Shown piece after piece: positions 45,170 to 52,809 of a stretch of 64,000 nt of DNA; position 1 is the stretch's first letter; each line of letters begins with the position of its first letter. This DNA comes from Paractinoplanes aksuensis (GTDB lineage: Bacteria > Actinomycetota > Actinomycetes > Mycobacteriales > Micromonosporaceae). The position numbers were made by a program, and so were the translations under genes. A model generated the notes under the pieces. The model was not told where the DNA came from, did not search any database, and was given only the letters and a program-made list of their open reading frames with translations. The stretch covers positions 142,522-206,521 of the forward strand of contig NZ_JAMYJR010000007.1 of assembly GCF_024137025.1 (NCBI RefSeq), written 5' to 3'.

Positions 45170-45199
45170 GCAGGGCCGGCGCATCAGCGTCGGCCCTGC
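45170..45199 (+). terminator. Hairpin terminator after the M4 protease gene
   Basis: GCAGGGCCG (45170-45178) pairs perfectly with CGGCCCTGC (45191-45199), 11 bp after the stop codon. There is no T-tract, so it may work as an actinobacterial I-shaped terminator. Confidence 0.7.
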
Positions 45200-45351
45200 T
45201 GTCGTTACGGACAAAAGCCCTTTTTCAGTACGGAACTCAGCCCCGCGGTAGCGGCTGCGTTGCCCCGCGTTGCCTTCCGGGTCCCCTTCTTCATCCCGCG
45301 CAACGCGCCCCGATCGGTACCGGTGACAGACACCGAACGAGAGGGCACACC

Positions 45352-45876
45352 TTGAAGCGTTTCGTCCGCCGCGCCGTCGTCACCGCCGCCCTGATCGCCG
45401 TCCCGACCATGGTCGGCGCCCCCGCTTTCGCGGCCGCCACCGCCGAGACCCCGAAGAAGAAGCCCGCGGTTGCCGTCGACCAGGTCGCGTACGAGACCGA
45501 GGTCGTGAAGCTGACCAACGCCGAGCGCACCGCTGCGGGCTGCCAGGCCCTGCGGATCGACAATCGCCTGATCGCGTCGGCCCGCGCGCACAGCACGGAC
45601 ATGGCCAACACCCGCACGATGAGCCACACCGGCTCCGACGGCAGCAACTTCGTCACCCGTGAGGTGCGGGCCGGCTACCCCAAGCGGGACGCCGCGGCCG
45701 AGAACATCGCGTACGGCTACAAGTCCCCGCAGCAGGTCGTGACCGCGTGGATGAACAGCAGCGGCCACCGCAAGAACATCCTGAACTGCGCCAGCACCGA
45801 GATCGGCGTGGGCGTCGTCTTCACGTCCAGCGGCACCCCGTACTGGACCCAGAACTTCGGCCGCGGCAAGGGCTGA
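45352..45876 (+). CDS. Secreted CAP (SCP/PR-1) domain protein
   Basis: A 174-residue exported protein. Sec signal peptide (RRAVVTAALIAVPTMVGAPAFA) then a Lys/Pro spacer and a CAP domain: VVKLTNAERTAAGCQALRID, SARAHSTDMANTRTMSHTG, AAENIAYGYKSPQQVVTAWM, NSSGHRKNILNCASTEIGVG and the C-terminal YWTQNFG. The His and Glu of the family's metal-like cavity are present (HS...SH, ENIA, GHR). Two Cys could form a disulfide. Bacterial CAP proteins are common secreted proteins of uncertain activity. The start is TTG 45352 with GAGGG upstream. Confidence 0.93.
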   Translation: MKRFVRRAVVTAALIAVPTMVGAPAFAAATAETPKKKPAVAVDQVAYETEVVKLTNAERTAAGCQALRIDNRLIASARAHSTDMANTRTMSHTGSDGSNFVTREVRAGYPKRDAAAENIAYGYKSPQQVVTAWMNSSGHRKNILNCASTEIGVGVVFTSSGTPYWTQNFGRGKG

Positions 45877-45961
45877 TCTTCCGGGGAGCCACCGCCTCCC
45901 CCGCCCACCCAAGGGAAAAAGAGGTGCACAACTTACCGCGCGCCTGAGGACGCGCAGCGAG

Positions 45962-46042
45962 TTGTCCACAGCGAAATGCCGCACAGCCCGGGCTGTGCGG
46001 CATTTCTGCTTTTCCCCACGCACCACGGCCGCCTGTGGACAA
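45962..46042. promoter_or_regulatory. Inverted pair of DnaA boxes
   Basis: TTGTCCACA (45962-45970) matches the preferred actinobacterial DnaA box. Its reverse complement TGTGGACAA is at 46034-46042, so the pair brackets the 32-bp palindrome. No replication gene is near, so a titration or regulatory role is more likely than an origin. Confidence 0.45.
45974..46005. terminator. Perfect 32-bp palindrome, probable bidirectional terminator
   Basis: AAATGCCGCACAGCCC is followed directly by its reverse complement, and then by TCTGCTTTT. The 16-bp stem lies about 100 bp after the CAP gene and faces the convergent DUF397/XRE genes. Confidence 0.8.
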
Positions 46043-46300
46043 CCCACGGCGAATCGCTCGGCGTAAGCACCCGGCGACGATGCGCGAGCGCCTTTTTTGT
46101 AGGCGGCCCGAACAATCACCGGAATGGGTGACGGGCACGAAAAATTCCGCGCCCCCGAAACGGCGCGGAAATGTTATTAAGAGTGCGGGTGCCGCGACAC
46201 TTGGTGAGCAGGGCCACGGCACCCGGTGGAACTCGCACCGCAAAAAATGACTTTGTGTAGGCACTTCCCATCGGTGCGTGCCTATCGGTAGGCTCGGCAA

Positions 46301-46540
46301 TCAGGAATGGAGGTCGAATTCGCCATCCTTGGCCGAGTCCACGAAGGCCGACCACTCGGCCGGAGTGAACATCAGCGCAGGACCGGAGCGGTCCTTGCTG
46401 TCCCGGACGGCGACGCCCTGGTCGAGGAAAGCCACCTCGACACAGTTGTTTCCGCCGTTGCCGTTGCTGCGGCTGGCCTTCTTCCAGACCGCAGCGGTGA
46501 GAACTGCAGCATTTGGCTGGTGCGTGAGCAACTCAAGCAC
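46301..46540 (-). CDS. DUF397 domain protein
   Basis: A 79-residue protein with the typical DUF397 pattern: WKKASRSNGNGGNNCVEVAF near the middle, AVRDSKDRSGPALMF, then a W/F-containing C-terminus (AEWSAFVDSAKDGEF). DUF397 proteins are small partners of XRE-DUF5753 regulators, as in the whiJ/abaA-type loci of Streptomyces, where they oppose or modulate the regulator. Start GTG 46540 is preceded by AAGGGG, though the spacing is short. It lies 34 bp downstream of the XRE gene in the same direction, the usual order for such pairs. Confidence 0.9.
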   Translation of the reverse strand: MLELLTHQPNAAVLTAAVWKKASRSNGNGGNNCVEVAFLDQGVAVRDSKDRSGPALMFTPAEWSAFVDSAKDGEFDLHS

Positions 46541-46574
46541 CCCCCTTCGTATGCGGTTGTCTTTCTCGAGGGCA

Positions 46575-47423
46575 CTACGCGACGAGCAGGCTCTCGATCA
46601 TCTTGATGGTCATTCGAGCATCCAGCGCCCGGGCGCTCAATCGCTCGAACTCTTGCCGGTAACGGGCAACCTCGGAGGGTTGCTCCTCGTAGTAGTCTCC
46701 CGCAAGACCTTCAAGATAGACAACATCCAAATGGGTGGTCTCCCGGAACTCCAAAAGCGCAGCCGATCCACCCAGGAACGTGTGCTCACCTGCACTGAAC
46801 GGCAAAATCTGCACGAGTACATTTGGTAATTGGCCGACCTCGACCAGGTGCCGAAGCTGTTCGTTCATCACTTCGTCACCGCCCACCACCCGCCGCACCA
46901 CCGATTCGTCGATGATGGCGGTGAGCTCGAGGGGCCGTTCGCCCCGCAGCCGGCTCTGCCGGGTGAGGCGCAGATTCACGCGACGGTCGACCTGCTGGGA
47001 CGACTCGTTCGACCGGCCGGTGCGGATCAGCGCCCGCATGTACGCCTCGGTCTGCAGGAGCCCCGGCACGATGATCGGCTCCCAGGCCCGCATGGCGGCG
47101 GCCGCCGCTTCCAGGCCGACGAAGTTGCCGGGACGCATGATGTCCCGGTAGTCCGTCCACCATGTTCGCTCGCGGGAGAGCCGGGCCAGCTCGACCAGCG
47201 CTTCCCGATAGTCCTGATCACCCACGCCGTACAGCGTGAGCAGATCTTTGACGTCGCGTGGGGTCACCGCCACGCGCGCGGTCTCGATGCGCGTGACCTT
47301 GGCGGCGTGCCACTCGAAATGGCGTGAGACGTTCTCTTGCGTCAACCCCGCGGCCTCACGGCACCGCTTGAGTTCCGCGCCCAGACGGCGACGGCGCAGG
47401 GTTGGCCCTTCATCAACGGACAC
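46575..47423 (-). CDS. XRE-family regulator with DUF5753 domain
   Basis: A 282-residue regulator. The N-terminal HTH (LGAELKRCREAAGLTQENVS, then KVTRIETARVAVTPRDVKDL) is followed from about residue 90 by DUF5753 (TWWTDYRDI, PGLLQTEAYMRAL, LTAIIDESVVRRVVGG, LVQILPFSAGEHTFLGGSAA). Members of this WhiJ-like family act in development and secondary metabolism together with DUF397 partners. GTG 47423 has GGGAG 7 nt upstream; longer frames add an unlikely leader. It is divergent from the GPP34 gene across about 228 bp. Confidence 0.93.
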   Translation of the reverse strand: MSVDEGPTLRRRRLGAELKRCREAAGLTQENVSRHFEWHAAKVTRIETARVAVTPRDVKDLLTLYGVGDQDYREALVELARLSRERTWWTDYRDIMRPGNFVGLEAAAAAMRAWEPIIVPGLLQTEAYMRALIRTGRSNESSQQVDRRVNLRLTRQSRLRGERPLELTAIIDESVVRRVVGGDEVMNEQLRHLVEVGQLPNVLVQILPFSAGEHTFLGGSAALLEFRETTHLDVVYLEGLAGDYYEEQPSEVARYRQEFERLSARALDARMTIKMIESLLVA

Positions 47424-47651
47424 CTGGACTCCCTCGGTCCTGATGGGACCGATACTACGGGTCAGGCCTCCATGATCCAAACACGGCGTAGCAAACAAAA
47501 AGTACTAGCCTTCTTGTATTGGCCCTTCGGCCGGGTACATGATGCGCGGACATCGAGTCACAACGTTTTGTACCCACAGTGATCATCGCGGCCACGATGC
47601 CACTGCAGATCTGACCGAAGAACCAGACGTTGTCGTAAGGGGCGTGGCGGC

Positions 47652-48293
47652 GTGTTGGCTGACCAGTATTTCCTGATCGCACACGAGGACCGCACCGGCC
47701 GGTCCCGACTCCATCCACGTGCGACCGGCCTGGGCCTGGCCGCCGCACTGCTCGGAGAGCTGATCCTGGAAGGACGGATCGGGATCTCCGACGGGGATCT
47801 GCTGATCCTCGACCGGCATCCTCCCACGGATGCGCTCGCGCACGACGTTCTCGACCTCCTGATCGCCCAGCCGCAGCACCGGGACGTCCGGATCTGGCTG
47901 GCCTTCCTCTCGCAGGACTCCGCGATCAGGGTCGGGGAGCGGCTCTCCCGCCTCGGTGCGGTCGAGCCGGTCACCCGGCGACGCATGTTCTCCCCCACCG
48001 AAACCCTCTACATGCCCAACAGCGCGGCCCAGCGCAACGCCGCCGCCTGGGCGCCGGCCCGGCTGGCCAACCTGCTGGTCCGCGGCATCGGCATGAACAT
48101 CAGCGACAGGGTGCTGATCGGCCTGGTGGCTGCCACCGGGCTCACCCGGCACGTTCTCTACGACTTCGAGGCCCATCGGCACGCGTTCCAGTCCGTGTCC
48201 AGCGCCGTGGGGTCGCTCCCGTCAGATCTTCGGGAGCTCGTCGAGTACACCGAGGCCTCCGTGGGCTCGGTCGTCACAGTCGGCCGCCGGTGA
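47652..48293 (+). CDS. GPP34 (GOLPH3-like) family protein
   Basis: A 213-residue protein of the Golgi phosphoprotein 3/VPS74 family, which in bacteria is almost confined to actinomycetes. Pattern: LADQYFLIAHEDRTGRSRL, LGLAAALLGELILEGRIGI, RLSRLGAVEPV and ATGLTRHVLYDFEAHRHA. Eukaryotic relatives bind phosphoinositides and glycosyltransferases; the bacterial role is unknown. The start is GTG 47652 (an in-frame TTG follows). Its TGA overlaps a GTG in the frame of the APC permease downstream, so the two may be translated together. Confidence 0.88.
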   Translation: MLADQYFLIAHEDRTGRSRLHPRATGLGLAAALLGELILEGRIGISDGDLLILDRHPPTDALAHDVLDLLIAQPQHRDVRIWLAFLSQDSAIRVGERLSRLGAVEPVTRRRMFSPTETLYMPNSAAQRNAAAWAPARLANLLVRGIGMNISDRVLIGLVAATGLTRHVLYDFEAHRHAFQSVSSAVGSLPSDLRELVEYTEASVGSVVTVGRR

Positions 48294-48355
48294 GCGGCAC
48301 GGGGCGCCATCACCTGGGGCGCGACAACTCTGATCATTGGGCCGGAAGGATGCTC

Positions 48356-49891
48356 GTGGCACGTATGGAACCCGAAGAACCGGACATCGTCTCGAAGGCG
48401 CTGGCCAAGAACAGGCTCGGCGTACCTTCGGTGGTGTTCTTCGGCGTGGCGGGCGCGGCACCGCTCACCGTGATCATCGGTTCGATCACGACGATCTACG
48501 CGATCATCGGCAGCACCGCGGTGCCGATCGCCTATCTCGTGACGGCGGGGCTGCTGTCCCTGTTCACCGTCGGCTTCGTCGCCATGAGCCGGCACATCGT
48601 CAACACCGGCGCCTTCTACTCGTACATCAGTCATGGTTTGGGCCGGGTCGTCGGTGTGGGCGCGGCGTTCGTCGCGTTGCCCGCCTACTCCTTGATGCAG
48701 ATCGGGTTGTTCGGGCTGTTCGGATCAGTCGCCAGCGGCATCCTGGGCGCCTTCGGCTTCGCCGTCCCCTGGTACGCCTGCGCCATAGCGGCCTGGTTCG
48801 CGGTGGCCGTGCTGGGCCTGCTCTGGGTCGACCTCAGCGGCAAGGTGCTGGCCGTCCTGCTGGTGCTCGAGATCGCGATCGTGCTCATCTACGACCTCGT
48901 GATGATCAGCAACCCGGCCGACGGGCACATCACCTTCTCGCAGTTCTCCCCGGCGCCGCTGGCCACCCCGGTGGTCGGCATCCTGCTGGTGCTCGCGATC
49001 GCCGGCTTCGTCGGCTTCGAGGCCACGGTCGTGCTGTCGGAAGAAGCGAAGGACCCCAAGCGGACGATCGCCCGGGCCACCCACATCGCGGTGATCCTGG
49101 CCGGCGTGCTGTGCGCGCTCTCGGCATGGGCAATGTCGGTCAGCACCGGACCCGATCAGATCGCCGCCCGAGCCGCCCAGCACGAGACCGACCTCGTCTT
49201 CACGCTCGTCGGGCCACACCTGCCCGGCATCCTGGTCGACCTGGGCTACGTCCTGTTCCTCACGAGCGTGTTCGCAGCCCTGCTGGCCTTCCACGCCGCC
49301 GTGTCGCGCTACCAGTTCGCTCTGGGCCGTGAAGGCGTGCTGCCGGCCGCCTGGGGCCGCACCCACCCCCGTACGGGCGCTCCGCTGCTCGGCTCGATCA
49401 CGCAGAGCGTGCTGGCGATCATCGTGCTCAGCCTGTACGCGCTGGTCGGCTCCGACCCCCTGGTCTTCGTGTTCGCCTGGCTGACCACTATCGGCGGCCT
49501 CGGCGTCCTGATCCTCATGTGGGCGGCGTCGGCCGCGGTCCTGGCGTTCTTCATGAGAAAGAGGCGCGGCGAGAGCATCTGGAAGGCGTACATCGCCCCG
49601 GCGACCGCATTCCTGTTGTTGACCATCGTGCTCGCCGCCACCTGTATCGGCTTCGGCGAACTGCTGCAGGTCGACGGGAACTCGCCGTTCCAGTGGCTGA
49701 TTCCGGCCCTCTATCTGGCCGTCGCCCTGGTCGGCTTCGTCTGGGCATTGATCATGCGGGCCGCTCGACCCGAGGTGTACGCGGCAATCGGCCGCGGCAC
49801 CGAGGGGCGGGTGAATGTCGTACCCGATAGTTCAATGCTGCGGGCCCTGCACGCCGATCCGGTGGGCGCCCGCAGCGGTTATCCCTACTGA
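48356..49891 (+). CDS. APC-family amino acid/polyamine permease
   Basis: A permease of about 511 residues with 12 helices. The helix 1 motif is VVFFGVAGAAPLTVIIGSI (the small-residue break used for substrate binding in APC/LeuT-fold carriers). FVGFEATVVLSEEAKDPKRT in the helix 6-7 region is the GFE-ATV motif common to APC transporters such as the putrescine/ethanolamine and GABA groups. The substrate is not readable. GTG 48356 has GGAAGG 6 nt upstream; ATG 48350 or a GTG overlapping the previous stop at 48290 are alternatives. It ends before a hairpin at 49988-50022. Confidence 0.9.
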   Translation: MARMEPEEPDIVSKALAKNRLGVPSVVFFGVAGAAPLTVIIGSITTIYAIIGSTAVPIAYLVTAGLLSLFTVGFVAMSRHIVNTGAFYSYISHGLGRVVGVGAAFVALPAYSLMQIGLFGLFGSVASGILGAFGFAVPWYACAIAAWFAVAVLGLLWVDLSGKVLAVLLVLEIAIVLIYDLVMISNPADGHITFSQFSPAPLATPVVGILLVLAIAGFVGFEATVVLSEEAKDPKRTIARATHIAVILAGVLCALSAWAMSVSTGPDQIAARAAQHETDLVFTLVGPHLPGILVDLGYVLFLTSVFAALLAFHAAVSRYQFALGREGVLPAAWGRTHPRTGAPLLGSITQSVLAIIVLSLYALVGSDPLVFVFAWLTTIGGLGVLILMWAASAAVLAFFMRKRRGESIWKAYIAPATAFLLLTIVLAATCIGFGELLQVDGNSPFQWLIPALYLAVALVGFVWALIMRAARPEVYAAIGRGTEGRVNVVPDSSMLRALHADPVGARSGYPY

Positions 49892-49987
49892 GACTTTCCC
49901 CCGCCGGTTCCCCCACCGCGAGGGAAGGAAGAACACAAATGAATCAACCCGGAGGTTGCCTATGATCTGAAGGTTTCCCCCAGCTCC

Positions 49988-50022
49988 GCGGCAGACCGTC
50001 ACCTCTCGGGACGGCCTGCCGC
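49988..50022. terminator. Hairpin between convergent APC permease and acetyltransferase-like genes
   Basis: GCGGCAGACCGTC (49988-50000) pairs with GACGGCCTGCCGC (50010-50022), with one mismatch or G-U pair and a 9-nt loop. It is placed 96 bp after one gene and 13 bp after the other. Confidence 0.7.
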
Positions 50023-50035
50023 GCTATGTGCGGGG

Positions 50036-50587
50036 TCAGGCCGCACTGGGGAACTCGTAGAGCCAGTACGACTGCTGGTCGATGCGGGTGAACTTCATGT
50101 TGTCGCTGAGCCGGCTCACCATCATCCGGAACACCCGGGACATCCGCCGCACCTCGTCGTTGTGGTTGCAGATGTCCAGACAAACGAGGCCGTTCTGGGC
50201 GGAAGCCACCATGTACATCTGCTCCACCAGCTGCGCGAACGCCTCGCGGCCCTGCGCGTGGGGGCTCACGGCGACGAAGCCGATGTACCAGATCTTGTGA
50301 GCGTGGTACTGCTCGGGCCAGTGCCGCTCGAAGTATTGCGGGGCGATCAGAGGAACTGCGTCGAGATCATTGGTGTAGGTCGCCACGCCGCAGATCGTGC
50401 CGTCGTCATCGAGGGCCAGATACTTGTCGACGCGGGGGTCCGCGATCACCGCGTCGAACTCCTCGCGGGTCATGAGGTGCCGCTGTACAGCCAGGTGGTT
50501 CAGCTCCTCGAAAGCATCCCGGTACATGGTCCACATTGTTTCGTGGACGGCTTGGTCGGTGATCCGGTCGATGACTTTGATAAGCAT
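50036..50587 (-). CDS. GNAT-like acyltransferase-fold protein
   Basis: A 183-residue soluble protein. The pattern fits an acyl-CoA N-acyltransferase fold: ALDDDGTICGVATYTND (strands 2-3), IWYIGFVAVSPHAQGREAFAQLV (strand 4 with a degenerate acetyl-CoA loop, the Q/R-x-x-G/A segment) and VCLDICNHNDEV. The acetyl-CoA loop is not canonical, so the activity is uncertain. The start ATG 50587 has GGGGGAG 5 nt upstream, which is very convincing. It stands alone, convergent with the APC permease, after a 390-bp gap. Confidence 0.75.
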   Translation of the reverse strand: MLIKVIDRITDQAVHETMWTMYRDAFEELNHLAVQRHLMTREEFDAVIADPRVDKYLALDDDGTICGVATYTNDLDAVPLIAPQYFERHWPEQYHAHKIWYIGFVAVSPHAQGREAFAQLVEQMYMVASAQNGLVCLDICNHNDEVRRMSRVFRMMVSRLSDNMKFTRIDQQSYWLYEFPSAA

Positions 50588-50977
50588 GTCGGCTCCCCCG
50601 CAGGCCGCCGCCAGGTCGGCCCGCTTGTCGCACTCATCTTGATCGATGATTGTTGACCATCACTGTACGAAGCGTGACCGCGATACGACAATGCGTGGGG
50701 TCCGATTGAATGTGCCAATTCATCTACCGGACGTGCCGAGTGCCCGTTTTGGTGTGCAACTTGCAATCAACAGCATGGATTCGTCCCTCGGTCCAGCAAA
50801 GTGTTCATGACTGCGAGTACTAGACACCGTGCGTATTACCCCAGGTCCAGGCTCTGACCACTGTCCATCGAGAACGATCGCCGGAGAAAGCGCGCTTATT
50901 GATCAACAATCAAGTGCGCGGGCGCGAACAACCGCCTGCCAGCGTAACGCCGTTACGCCGCAGATAACAGAGCGTAA
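50588..50977. other. Intergenic region (390 bp) with dyads
   Basis: No gene is supported. It contains TTGAT-CAACA-ATCAA (50899-50913), a 15-bp dyad of the size bound by Lrp/AsnC regulators. The related GATTGTTGA lies at 50648-50656, and a 17-bp palindrome at 50942-50958. The AT-richer middle part (50700-50830) probably holds the promoter of the acetyltransferase-like gene. Confidence 0.5.
50942..50958. promoter_or_regulatory. 17-bp palindrome after the Lrp gene
   Basis: GCGTAACG, one base, then CGTTACGC. It lies 20 bp beyond the stop of the Lrp/AsnC gene on the minus strand, and a partial copy (GCGTAAT) follows about 28 bp later. It is either a small terminator hairpin or an operator. Confidence 0.4.
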
Positions 50978-51454
50978 TCAATCCGGGGTCGAGGTGTGCC
51001 GCCGCAGCAGGCCGTCGACGCTGTGCGGGGCGACCTCGTGCAGCACGATCGACGTCGACGTCCGGACCACGCCGGGGGCGGCCACGACCAGGTTGGTGAT
51101 CCGGTAGAGGTCGGCCGTGTCCTTGGCGACGATGCGGACCAGCAGGTCGCCGTCGCCGGTGGTGGCCAGGATCTCGACCACCTCGGGGATCCGGACGATC
51201 TGCTGGGCGGCCAGGTCGCCCTGACGCTGGCTCAGCGACAACGTCATGAACGCCATCAGCGGGTACCCGAGGGCGGCCGGCTCGACCCGGCGCGAGTAGG
51301 CGCCCAGCGCGCCCGAGTCACGCATGCGCCGCAGCCGGGCCTGCACGGTGTTGCGCGACATCGAGAGCCGCTCGGCCAGGGCGACCACGGTGGCGTCGGG
51401 GTCGGCGTCCAGAGCCTGCAGAATGCGGGCGTCGGTCGCGTCCAGAGATCGCAT
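50978..51454 (-). CDS. Lrp/AsnC-family transcriptional regulator
   Basis: A 158-residue feast/famine regulator. HTH: LDATDARILQALDADPDATV, then ALAERLSMSRNTVQARLRRM. The C-terminal RAM domain has YPLMAFMTLSLSQ, VEILATTGDGDLLVRI and ITNLVVAAPGVVRTSTSIVL, where an amino acid ligand binds at the dimer interface. ATG 51454 is placed 9 nt after GGAGG; upstream ATG/GTG codons sit too close to it. It lies downstream of a 40-bp tandem-repeat array that separates it from the FMN reductase gene. Confidence 0.94.
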   Translation of the reverse strand: MRSLDATDARILQALDADPDATVVALAERLSMSRNTVQARLRRMRDSGALGAYSRRVEPAALGYPLMAFMTLSLSQRQGDLAAQQIVRIPEVVEILATTGDGDLLVRIVAKDTADLYRITNLVVAAPGVVRTSTSIVLHEVAPHSVDGLLRRHTSTPD

Positions 51455-51491
51455 TGCCACCATCCTCCCCCGTTCCCTGCTCATTCTGCCG

Positions 51492-51652
51492 CCGGTCAGC
51501 CCTTTTGCCAGCCCGGGGCGTGGCGGCGCTCGGCCCGGTCAGCCTGGCCAGCCCGGGGCGTCGCGGCGCTCGGCCCGGTCAGCCTTGCCAGCCCGGGGCG
51601 TCGCGGCGCTCGGCCCGGTCAGCCTGGCCAGCCCGGGGCGTCGCGGCGCTCG
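51492..51652. repeat. 40-bp tandem repeat array, four copies
   Basis: The unit starting GCCAGCCCGGGGCGTCGCGG begins at 51507, 51547, 51587 and 51627, nearly identical, with a partial unit before the first. The last copy overlaps the final codons of the FMN reductase gene (RRDAPGWPG-stop). Since 40 is not a multiple of 3, the other copies are not a coding extension. Confidence 0.95.
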
Positions 51653-52233
51653 ATGACCGGGAAGACGCTCGAATAGTGCTGCCAGGCCGGGCGGGGCGGG
51701 GCGGCGGTGAGCGCGAGCAGCCGGGCCAGCCCCTGCAGGGCGTCCAGCAGTGCCTGGTGCAACCGCGGATCGGTGACCAGACCCTGCCCGTCGACCGCCC
51801 CCGGGTCGATCGGCAGCCGGATGCAGGCGGCCCGCAGAATTTTCGCGCTGGCATGATCCAAAACGGTCTCGAGGGTGGCGCGGGCACCGTCGTCCTCGTT
51901 CGCGTGGGCCACCGACAACCAGGCCACTGGTTTGCCCGCGAGCAGGTCGTCCTCGATCAGCCAGTCGAGCAGGTTCTTGAGCGCGCCCGGGATCGAGCCC
52001 GCGTACTCCGGGGTGCTGATCAGCACGGCGTCGGCGATGCGCACCTGGTGGCGCAGCAACACGACGGTGTCGTGCGGCTCCGGTTCGCCCGGCACGTACG
52101 CGGGCACGTGGCGCAGACCCTCGAACAGGCCGGCGTTGATCTCATCGGGCGCGTACCAGGCAGCAGTACGCAGGGCGGCGGTGTGCAGGGAGTCCTCGCG
52201 GGTGCTGCCCGAGATCAGCAGGATGCGCGTCAT
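51619..52233 (-). CDS. NADPH-dependent FMN reductase family protein
   Basis: A 204-residue flavodoxin-fold reductase. Motifs: ILLISGSTREDSLHTAALR (FMN phosphate-binding loop GSxRxxS), DAVLISTPEYAGSIPGALKNLLDWL (the PEYxxSxPGxLKNxxDW signature of the NADPH_dep_FMN_red family) and KPVAWLSVAHA. Likely a quinone/FMN or azo-type reductase; the substrate is unknown. ATG 52233 is the start aligned with the family. The last nine codons are made by one unit of the 40-bp repeat array, so the C-terminus has been reshaped by the repeat. Confidence 0.92.
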   Translation of the reverse strand: MTRILLISGSTREDSLHTAALRTAAWYAPDEINAGLFEGLRHVPAYVPGEPEPHDTVVLLRHQVRIADAVLISTPEYAGSIPGALKNLLDWLIEDDLLAGKPVAWLSVAHANEDDGARATLETVLDHASAKILRAACIRLPIDPGAVDGQGLVTDPRLHQALLDALQGLARLLALTAAPPRPAWQHYSSVFPVIERRDAPGWPG

Positions 52234-52375
52234 GCCGCCGAGCCTAGAGCGCCGGGGTTGAAAGTCGCCGCGCGCCATGGCCGAACGATCCGGATCTTGC
52301 TGGAGCGGCCACCCTTACCCCCACCCGCCCGGGGGCGTCTTTATTTTCGGCTTACTGCAGGGCGGGGAGGCTGGG

Positions 52376-52421
52376 TTGTCCACAGGCGGGCCGGGGTGTG
52401 CGAGGCTGCGGCTGTGGACAA
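52376..52421. promoter_or_regulatory. Inverted DnaA boxes over the DUF1801 gene start
   Basis: TTGTCCACA at 52376-52384 and TGTGGACAA at 52413-52421. The second overlaps the GTG start codon at 52414. The same inverted arrangement occurs at 45962-46042. Confidence 0.4.
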
Positions 52422-52809
52422 CGACGTCGCGAAGCTTCTGGACGGGATCGCGGACGAGCAGCGACAGCGCGACGCGCGCCTGCTCGTCGAGCTGATGGGC
52501 GAGGTCACCGGCGAGCCGCCGGCCCTGTGGAGCGGCGGCATCATCGGGTTCGGGACCTGGCACTACAAGTACGAGTCGGGGCGCGAGGGCGACGCTGCGG
52601 CGATCGGGTTCGCACCGCGCAAGGCCCAGACCGTGCTCTATGTGACGGGCTACCTCGACGCGTACGAGGATCTGCTCGAACGCCTCGGGCCGCACACCCG
52701 GGGCAAGGGCTGCCTGTACGTCAAGCGCGTCGACCAGGCCGACCAGGCCACCCTGCGCGCGATCGTCGCCCGCTCCCACGAGACGGCCACCGCGTCACCG
52801 GAAGAATGA
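52414..52809 (+). CDS. DUF1801 (YdhG-like) domain protein
   Basis: A 131-residue soluble protein of the DUF1801 type. It has an N-terminal helix region (VAKLLDGIADEQRQRDARLL), ELMGEVTGEPPALW, GIIGFGTWHYKYESGREGDA, a beta-sheet core with LYVTGYLDAYEDLLERLG, and GKGCLYVKRVDQADQATLRA. The function of the family is undefined, although the fold resembles FTR/frataxin-like domains. GTG 52414 is the start. Its 3' end overlaps the end of the NACHT gene on the other strand by 15 bp. Confidence 0.85.
   Translation: MDNDVAKLLDGIADEQRQRDARLLVELMGEVTGEPPALWSGGIIGFGTWHYKYESGREGDAAAIGFAPRKAQTVLYVTGYLDAYEDLLERLGPHTRGKGCLYVKRVDQADQATLRAIVARSHETATASPEE

Larger units (their letters stand above)
45877..46300. 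other. Intergenic region (424 bp) with palindrome and DnaA boxes
   Basis: No gene is supported. It holds a perfect 32-bp palindrome (45974-46005) flanked by two DnaA boxes of opposite orientation: TTGTCCACA at 45962-45970 and TGTGGACAA at 46034-46042. The remainder (46080-46300) is AT-richer and has no recognisable site. Confidence 0.6.

Noticed and set aside
45962..46042. DnaA boxes considered as a replication origin
   Set aside because: Only two boxes, no dnaA/dnaN/rep gene and no AT-rich unwinding element; listed only as boxes.
51492..51652. Array considered as CRISPR
   Set aside because: Repeats are directly adjacent with no unique spacers, and no cas genes are present.
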